64,000 bases of DNA, taken from positions 27,054 to 91,053 of the forward strand of contig JBBAAR010000011.1 of NCBI GenBank assembly GCA_041658185.1. Reading direction: 5' to 3'. Made by a program: the position numbers and the translations under genes. This document shows positions 60,011-64,000 of the stretch, one piece after another. Numbering within the stretch: the first letter of the stretch is position 1; every line of letters starts with the position of its first letter. This stretch comes from UBA8919 sp041658185. Its GTDB lineage: Bacteria > Elusimicrobiota > UBA8919. The notes beneath the pieces are model-generated. The model made no database searches. It worked only from the letters and a program-made list of their open reading frames with translations, and was not told the origin of the DNA.

Positions 60011-61907
60011 ACTGACTTATACTGATGTCGTCAACGAACATCTTTGCTCCGGGGACTGTTGAGTAACCCTCTATCTTCAGTTTGAGTACTCCGTTTCTGT
60101 CGGGTGTGCCGGAAACCTGCAACTGTTCCCATGTATCCGCAGATGCACTCATCGTTGCATTGCTGTTCACTCCCAGATTGTACAGCGTAAGTTTGGGTTT
60201 GCCCGCTGCTCCGTAACTTGCGTTGTATCTTATGTATGCTGTTATTGTTACAAGTTGTCCTGATTTCGCAGCAACCTCCCACTCCCACAAACCGTCCCCT
60301 ATAAATCCGAAACTGTTCGGGCCCGGGCGGGTCGTTATCTTCTCCTGATACGTCCCCGGTTTTGTCCGCCAACTTACCGTCGCCGAATTGTTTGAACCTG
60401 CTGCGTTTATTGCTTGTACATACCGGCTGTATGCCTTGTTTCTTGTCAAGCCTGTTTCCTCATAAGATATCGTGTCAGCCGGTAATGTCGCTATCAATCC
60501 GCCGGTTGATGTATAAATCTTGAAGTTGTCTTCCTGCGATGCTCCTGCTGAGTTGTCAGTCCAGTACCAGGTTATCTTCGTGAACGTGTTTGCCGTAACA
60601 GAACTTATCGCAGGCGCACTCGGAGTGACAGCGGGCGAGAAAAGATTATCAATATAAAAAGTATTTGCGGCATCGGCGTTGACTATAGTAACTATTATTT
60701 TATCTATCGCATCTTTATTGGCATTAGATACCGCTGATATGTCCCAAGTTACCGTCTGATAAGTATCCGCAGTTGTGATGTTAGGCGTTATCTCCGTAGT
60801 TGTTCCGCCGGAATCGTGGATTCCTATTTTGATATTGCTTCCGGTTCTTGAAGAACGGATATCAAATTTGATTGTTGTTCTGTCTGAAAGATTTATCGTA
60901 GGTGAAACTGTACGGGTGAGGGTTTTGTTGAGCGATGTGGTGAGCGTTGAAGTGGACTTTAGTGCGTAAGAGCCCTGCGTTTTGAGGGTGGATTCGGAAA
61001 AATCAAATAGTGAGGGAATAGGGTATCTCACTATGACGATGCCGGAACCACCGGCGCCGCCAGCAGCACTGCCACCACCGCCTCCTCCGCCACCACCAGT
61101 GCTTGCAGTTCCAGCATCACCGGCAGTGCCGGTTGCTTTACCAGCACCGCCGCCACCAGCACCACCAGCACCACCAATTACGCCTATTCCTCCGCCTCCG
61201 CCGCCACCCCCTGCGTATGTTACTGCTGAACCAGTTATAGAATTAGAAGTTCCATTACCACCTGCACCACCTTGACCTGCTACTCCGTTGCTACCAATAA
61301 CTGCTGAACCTCCACCTCCACCAGCAGCTGGTTCAGAAGCGTCCATCCCATTTCCACCATTATATCCTTGTGTTCCTGTTCCACCAGTTCCAGCTCCTGG
61401 GTTTCCACCTCCACCACCTCCACCAGAACCACCATTACTCCCGGAAACTTGGTATCCACCACCTTTACCGCCGCCAGTTGCAGTTATAGTAGAGAAAACA
61501 GAATTATTACCATTCGCTGCACCAGCACCACCTCCACCAACTGTTACTGTATATGCTTGCGCCGTTACAGCAAGTGAAACATTATATTGATACCCACCAG
61601 CACCACCCCCACCTCCGTAACTAGTGCCGCCACCACCACCACCAGCGACAACAAGGACTTCTACATTCGTGGCAACATTTATTGTGAATGTTCCGTTGCT
61701 TGTAAAGGTATGAATGCGGTAACCGCCAACTTCCGTAATTGTTCCTCCGGTAGCGATAACGGAAGAATTACTCACATATGCCGCCTGTGCGTTGACATCT
61801 GAATTATACTCCATATAATCAAGTTCCAAAGGAGTTGCATCTACGGATGTCAGAGCAAAAACAAGCATACTGAAGATAAAAATCAAATAACCAAGTTTTT
61901 TAATCAT
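60009..61907 (-). CDS. Secreted glycine-rich surface protein
   Basis: 632 aa. Signal peptide (LGYLIFIFSMLVFALTSVDA), then a glycine-rich domain (residues about 50-295, blocks such as VAGGGGGGTSYGGGGGAGG and GGSGGGGGGGNPGAGTGG) of the kind called Gly-rich surface domain. Then a beta-sandwich (300-430), a fibronectin-like part (435-520; PSAPAISSVTANTFTKITWYW), and a C-terminal domain (TITAYIRYNASYG ... VDDISISQ) that is also in the neighbouring protein. Likely a surface or adhesive protein. The leader contains a hairpin and tetranucleotide repeats. Confidence 0.82.
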   Translation of the reverse strand: MIKKLGYLIFIFSMLVFALTSVDATPLELDYMEYNSDVNAQAAYVSNSSVIATGGTITEVGGYRIHTFTSNGTFTINVATNVEVLVVAGGGGGGTSYGGGGGAGGYQYNVSLAVTAQAYTVTVGGGGAGAANGNNSVFSTITATGGGKGGGYQVSGSNGGSGGGGGGGNPGAGTGGTGTQGYNGGNGMDASEPAAGGGGGSAVIGSNGVAGQGGAGGNGTSNSITGSAVTYAGGGGGGGGIGVIGGAGGAGGGGAGKATGTAGDAGTASTGGGGGGGGGSAAGGAGGSGIVIVRYPIPSLFDFSESTLKTQGSYALKSTSTLTTSLNKTLTRTVSPTINLSDRTTIKFDIRSSRTGSNIKIGIHDSGGTTTEITPNITTADTYQTVTWDISAVSNANKDAIDKIIVTIVNADAANTFYIDNLFSPAVTPSAPAISSVTANTFTKITWYWTDNSAGASQEDNFKIYTSTGGLIATLPADTISYEETGLTRNKAYSRYVQAINAAGSNNSATVSWRTKPGTYQEKITTRPGPNSFGFIGDGLWEWEVAAKSGQLVTITAYIRYNASYGAAGKPKLTLYNLGVNSNATMSASADTWEQLQVSGTPDRNGVLKLKIEGYSTVPGAKMFVDDISISQ

Positions 61908-61924
61908 ATTTCACCTCAAAATAG

Positions 61925-61962
61925 GAAATAAAAAACCAGCCCACATACTTGTGAACTGGTTT
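61925..61962 (-). terminator. Leader hairpin with U-tract before the glycine-rich gene
   Basis: AAACCAG-TT-CACA-AGTA-TGTG-GG-CTGGTTT followed by TTTTTATTTCC on the minus strand, 18 bases before the ATG at 61907. Any transcript of the gene must pass it, unless it begins within 20 bases, so it may act as an attenuator, or simply as terminator of the hicAB transcript with a promoter overlapping. Confidence 0.6.
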
Positions 61963-61999
61963 CTTTCTTTTTTACTTCTATTTACCTTATCCTTACAAG

Positions 62000-62027
62000 G
62001 ATAGATAGATAGATAGATAGATAGATA
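62000..62027. repeat. (GATA)7 tetranucleotide repeat
   Basis: Seven perfect GATA units in the untranslated leader of the glycine-rich protein gene, next to a TATCCTT-AC-AAGGATA-type palindrome (61988-62003). Tetranucleotide tracts can change length by slippage. Confidence 0.95.
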
Positions 62028-62044
62028 AGGAACTTAAATAACGA

Positions 62045-62073
62045 AATTTATGCGTTTTAATGATATTTGTCAG
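62045..62073 (-). promoter_or_regulatory. Possible promoter of the glycine-rich protein gene
   Basis: CTGACA at 62068-62073, 17-base spacer, TAAATT at 62045-62050, upstream of the GATA repeat. If real, the repeat and the leader hairpin are in the 5' untranslated region. Confidence 0.4.
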
Positions 62074-62095
62074 CGTTTTCATATCGTTACCGGCA

Positions 62096-62305
62096 TTACA
62101 CTGCAATAAATTCAGCTATGGATTGTGAAGTAGGTATTGCCTTATTGTCTTCTACTAAACCACTAACGTGCATTTTAATCGCAGAATACATATTTTTTTC
62201 TGCGGATTCTCTCGTCTTTCCGGTAGCGATACATCCCGGTAAATCCGGGGAATACGCGGAATAATTTTTTTTTGCTTTTTCAATAATAATCAGAAAACGA
62301 TGCAT
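62096..62305 (-). CDS. hicB: HicB-family antitoxin
   Basis: 69 aa. HicB core (FLIIIEKAKKNYSAYSPDLPGCIATGKTRESAEKNMYSAI, in parts). It is the partially degraded RNase-H-like fold of HicB antitoxins without an obvious DNA-binding tail, so regulation may be by the toxin-antitoxin complex or absent. 12 bases after hicA, normal order for this type. Confidence 0.9.
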   Translation of the reverse strand: MHRFLIIIEKAKKNYSAYSPDLPGCIATGKTRESAEKNMYSAIKMHVSGLVEDNKAIPTSQSIAEFIAV

Positions 62306-62317
62306 AATATACCTCCG

Positions 62318-62506
62318 CTATTTTTTGAGTTGTGCTTGTTTGAGAACGCTGTTTAATGTCCCGGCCGCCAAATCGTCTTTCGGATGACCTGCAATAGTTA
62401 CTCTTCCCGATTTATGAGAATGTTTATATTGTCTATGACTACCTTTTGTTCTAATGATATACCAACCGTCCGCTTCTATTAATTTTACGACATCCCTGAT
62501 TTTCAT
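62318..62506 (-). CDS. hicA: HicA-family mRNA interferase toxin
   Basis: 62 aa from MKIRDVVKLIEADGW; the longer frame starts inside the promoter. The dsRNA-binding-like fold with catalytic His in TKGSHRQYKH, then VTIAGHPKDDLAAGTLNSVLKQA. Cleaves mRNA when free of HicB. The -10 box is 10 bases from the ATG and no ribosome site is seen, so it may be leaderless. Confidence 0.92.
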   Translation of the reverse strand: MKIRDVVKLIEADGWYIIRTKGSHRQYKHSHKSGRVTIAGHPKDDLAAGTLNSVLKQAQLKK

Positions 62507-62516
62507 TCGCGATGTA

Positions 62517-62545
62517 ACTATAACACAAAACCGGCAGTTTGTCAA
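62517..62545 (-). promoter_or_regulatory. hicAB promoter, leaderless type
   Basis: TTGACA at 62540-62545, 17-base spacer, TATAGT at 62517-62522; ten bases to the hicA ATG. Confidence 0.8.
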
Positions 62546-62618
62546 GTGTTTTTTACGTTTATTCTATTATCATAAAAGTTTCAGTCACCCTTCACATTTC
62601 CCGCTTTACGGACTTTAA

Positions 62619-64000
62619 TCACTGACTTATATTGATGTCATCAACGAACATCTTTGCGCCGGGGACTGTTGAGTAGCCCTCTATCTTTAACTTTAGTACT
62701 CCGTTCCTGTTGGGTGTGCCGCTCACTGTTAACTGCTCCCAGGTGTCTGCTCCTTGTGTCATCGTTGCCGTATTGCTTATTCCTAAATTGTATAGCGTTA
62801 ATTTTGGTTTAGTTGCACTTCCGTAACTTGTGTTGTATCTTATGTATGCTGTTACTGTGATTAGTTGCCCGCTCTTTGCGGGTATCTCCCACTCAAAACT
62901 CTCTCCACCGCCAAAACCAAAGGCATTATTACCGGTTCTTACTGTTGTCTTTTCCTGCCACGGCTTTACTTTGTATGCTATTGTTATGTCCTCTATCCGC
63001 GGTGTAGTAGTTGAACTTGTAGTTGTGAACGTGCTCATATATTGAATGTACCTGCCCGTTACATCGGGGTTACCGCCGTTCGTTGCAGGTGTCCAAGAAG
63101 GTGTCCCATCTCCCGACGCAAAACTCGTGTTTGATGCCCTCACTCCTACATTTATGTTTGTCCCGCCGGGCTGGGTTACCGGTGTCCATGACGAATAATA
63201 CACTTTTGAATTATCTAACCCTGTATCCATTACGTTGGATTTGTAAGTTCCGTTATTCCAATATCCCCATGCATAAGTTCCACCGTAAACTCCTATATGC
63301 GCCGTTGTACCATTCGGGTTTGTTCCTGTGCCGGCATTTTGCCAACCGGCAGACGTAATATAATATTCCGCATCATCAGAAACACTTGACAAACAAGTAG
63401 TCAAAGTTATTCCAATGCTTGTAGTTGCTTTTGTAAAACCGACATTTTGAGTTGTCTTCAATCCGGTAGAACCACTATACGAACCTTGCCAATCATATTC
63501 CGTTTCAAAAAGGCAATTATATAAATAAATGTTACTGACGGCGGAATTATCGTAAATCATTGACGGTTGTACGGTTGTACCTGTTCGGACAAAAACGCAA
63601 TTATATATCTTCGCCTGTGTTTCCAATGAACCATATCCAAAGAAACTCGTCATATAGTTCGTATTTCTGCCCGCTCCAAAACCTATGAATTTAAATTTTA
63701 TGTTATAAATTTTGGTATTAGTTCCTCGTGTAGAAATACAATGATGGTCACGATCAGTGTGCTCGGTGCCATCAGCAACAAGCACTGTATTATATCCTTC
63801 ACCAATAAAATCTATACTTTTATCAAAATCATGAAGTCCCCCTGACCCACAAGTCCCCTCATTCGCGCTATAAGTCACATCATAGGTTGCGGTGCTGGCT
63901 CTTATATATACAGCGTCTCCGCTGGATGCGCATTGGTCAACTGCTTTATAAACTGTATTATACGGACTGGTTGAACTTCCAACTCCTGTAGTATCACTCC
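62619..64000 (-). CDS. Secreted beta-helix-type protein, 5' end outside window
   Basis: The open frame continues upstream to the right edge without a start, so the gene is incomplete. Visible part 460 aa. The upstream residues (SPYNTVYKAVDQCASSGDAVYIRA) are the start of a parallel beta-helix domain as in polysaccharide lyase or DUF1565 proteins, with repeated short strands (IKFKFIGFGAGRN, KIYNCVFVRTG, NIYLYNCLFETE). The C-terminal ~92 residues match the end of the glycine-rich protein by about 80%. A surface-located protein, possibly a polysaccharide-binding one. The internal GTG at 63878 is not the true start. Confidence 0.85.
   Translation of the reverse strand, partial: SDTTGVGSSTSPYNTVYKAVDQCASSGDAVYIRASTATYDVTYSANEGTCGSGGLHDFDKSIDFIGEGYNTVLVADGTEHTDRDHHCISTRGTNTKIYNIKFKFIGFGAGRNTNYMTSFFGYGSLETQAKIYNCVFVRTGTTVQPSMIYDNSAVSNIYLYNCLFETEYDWQGSYSGSTGLKTTQNVGFTKATTSIGITLTTCLSSVSDDAEYYITSAGWQNAGTGTNPNGTTAHIGVYGGTYAWGYWNNGTYKSNVMDTGLDNSKVYYSSWTPVTQPGGTNINVGVRASNTSFASGDGTPSWTPATNGGNPDVTGRYIQYMSTFTTTSSTTTPRIEDITIAYKVKPWQEKTTVRTGNNAFGFGGGESFEWEIPAKSGQLITVTAYIRYNTSYGSATKPKLTLYNLGISNTATMTQGADTWEQLTVSGTPNRNGVLKLKIEGYSTVPGAKMFVDDINISQ

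Noticed and set aside
60982..61590. Proline-rich plus-strand frames
   Set aside because: They are the complement of glycine codons of the surface protein (GGN read as CCN).

Overview
The window is a 64 kb, AT-rich (by eye clearly below 45% GC) bacterial chromosome segment. Every gene I can support lies on the minus strand, so the gene order below runs against the transcription direction. There are no ribosomal RNA genes, and the taxonomic markers (ileS, argS, lgt, lspA, pgi, the nadD-yqeK-rsfS block) are bacterial. Desulforedoxin, rubredoxin, 2-oxoacid:ferredoxin oxidoreductase, ferritins and a PerR-like regulator point to an anaerobe that meets oxygen. Lipoproteins, a CsgG-like protein and very short repeats inserted in housekeeping genes recall uncultured candidate-phylum bacteria (Omnitrophota/Elusimicrobiota-like). 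That placement is inference, not something I can prove here.

Layout. 1-5.9 kb: secreted and membrane proteins (fibronectin-like partial protein, unknown secreted protein, secreted transglutaminase-like protein, multi-spanning glycosyltransferase-like protein with seven TPRs). 5.9-7.2 kb: an RNA-rich gap with a cyclic-di-GMP-I riboswitch and its terminator, a 23-codon micro-gene with its own consensus promoter and terminator, and tRNA-Glu. 7.2-12.5 kb: rmuC, a helicase-nuclease, a TPR lipoprotein and a VanZ protein. 12.5-22.8 kb: a defence-like island with an ORF6N protein, two DUF1016 nucleases, a BcgI-like restriction-modification operon carrying a HEPN-like gene and a two-TM protein, then radC. 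22.8-46.6 kb: housekeeping genes (pgi, xseAB, ilvE, an RluA-family synthase, lgt, trkH with a KdpDE-like pair, ileS-lspA, mtnA, proC, yggS, argS, rsfS, yqeK, nadD, proA). 46.6-59.2 kb: a compact iron/sulfur/redox island built largely of tiny cysteine-rich genes, ending in a PerR-like regulator and a metal P-type ATPase. 59.2-64 kb: two large secreted proteins with a shared C-terminal module, separated by a HicAB toxin-antitoxin pair and simple repeats.

Most notable signals: (1) a c-di-GMP-I riboswitch whose 3' strand can alternatively form an intrinsic terminator just before a glycosyltransferase-like gene; (2) a family of 7-8 bp tandem repeats, mostly with GAG-containing units, inserted in frame in conserved genes such as ileS, yggS and the helicase; (3) a restriction-modification operon with nuclease and methylase fused in one protein and an RxxxxH HEPN-like gene between methylase and specificity genes; (4) an isolated 23-codon gene under a perfect promoter; (5) several genes whose -10 box lies only 7-11 bases before the start codon, suggesting leaderless mRNAs; (6) at least six genes shorter than 60 codons, most joined to neighbours by ATGA or TAATG overlaps.
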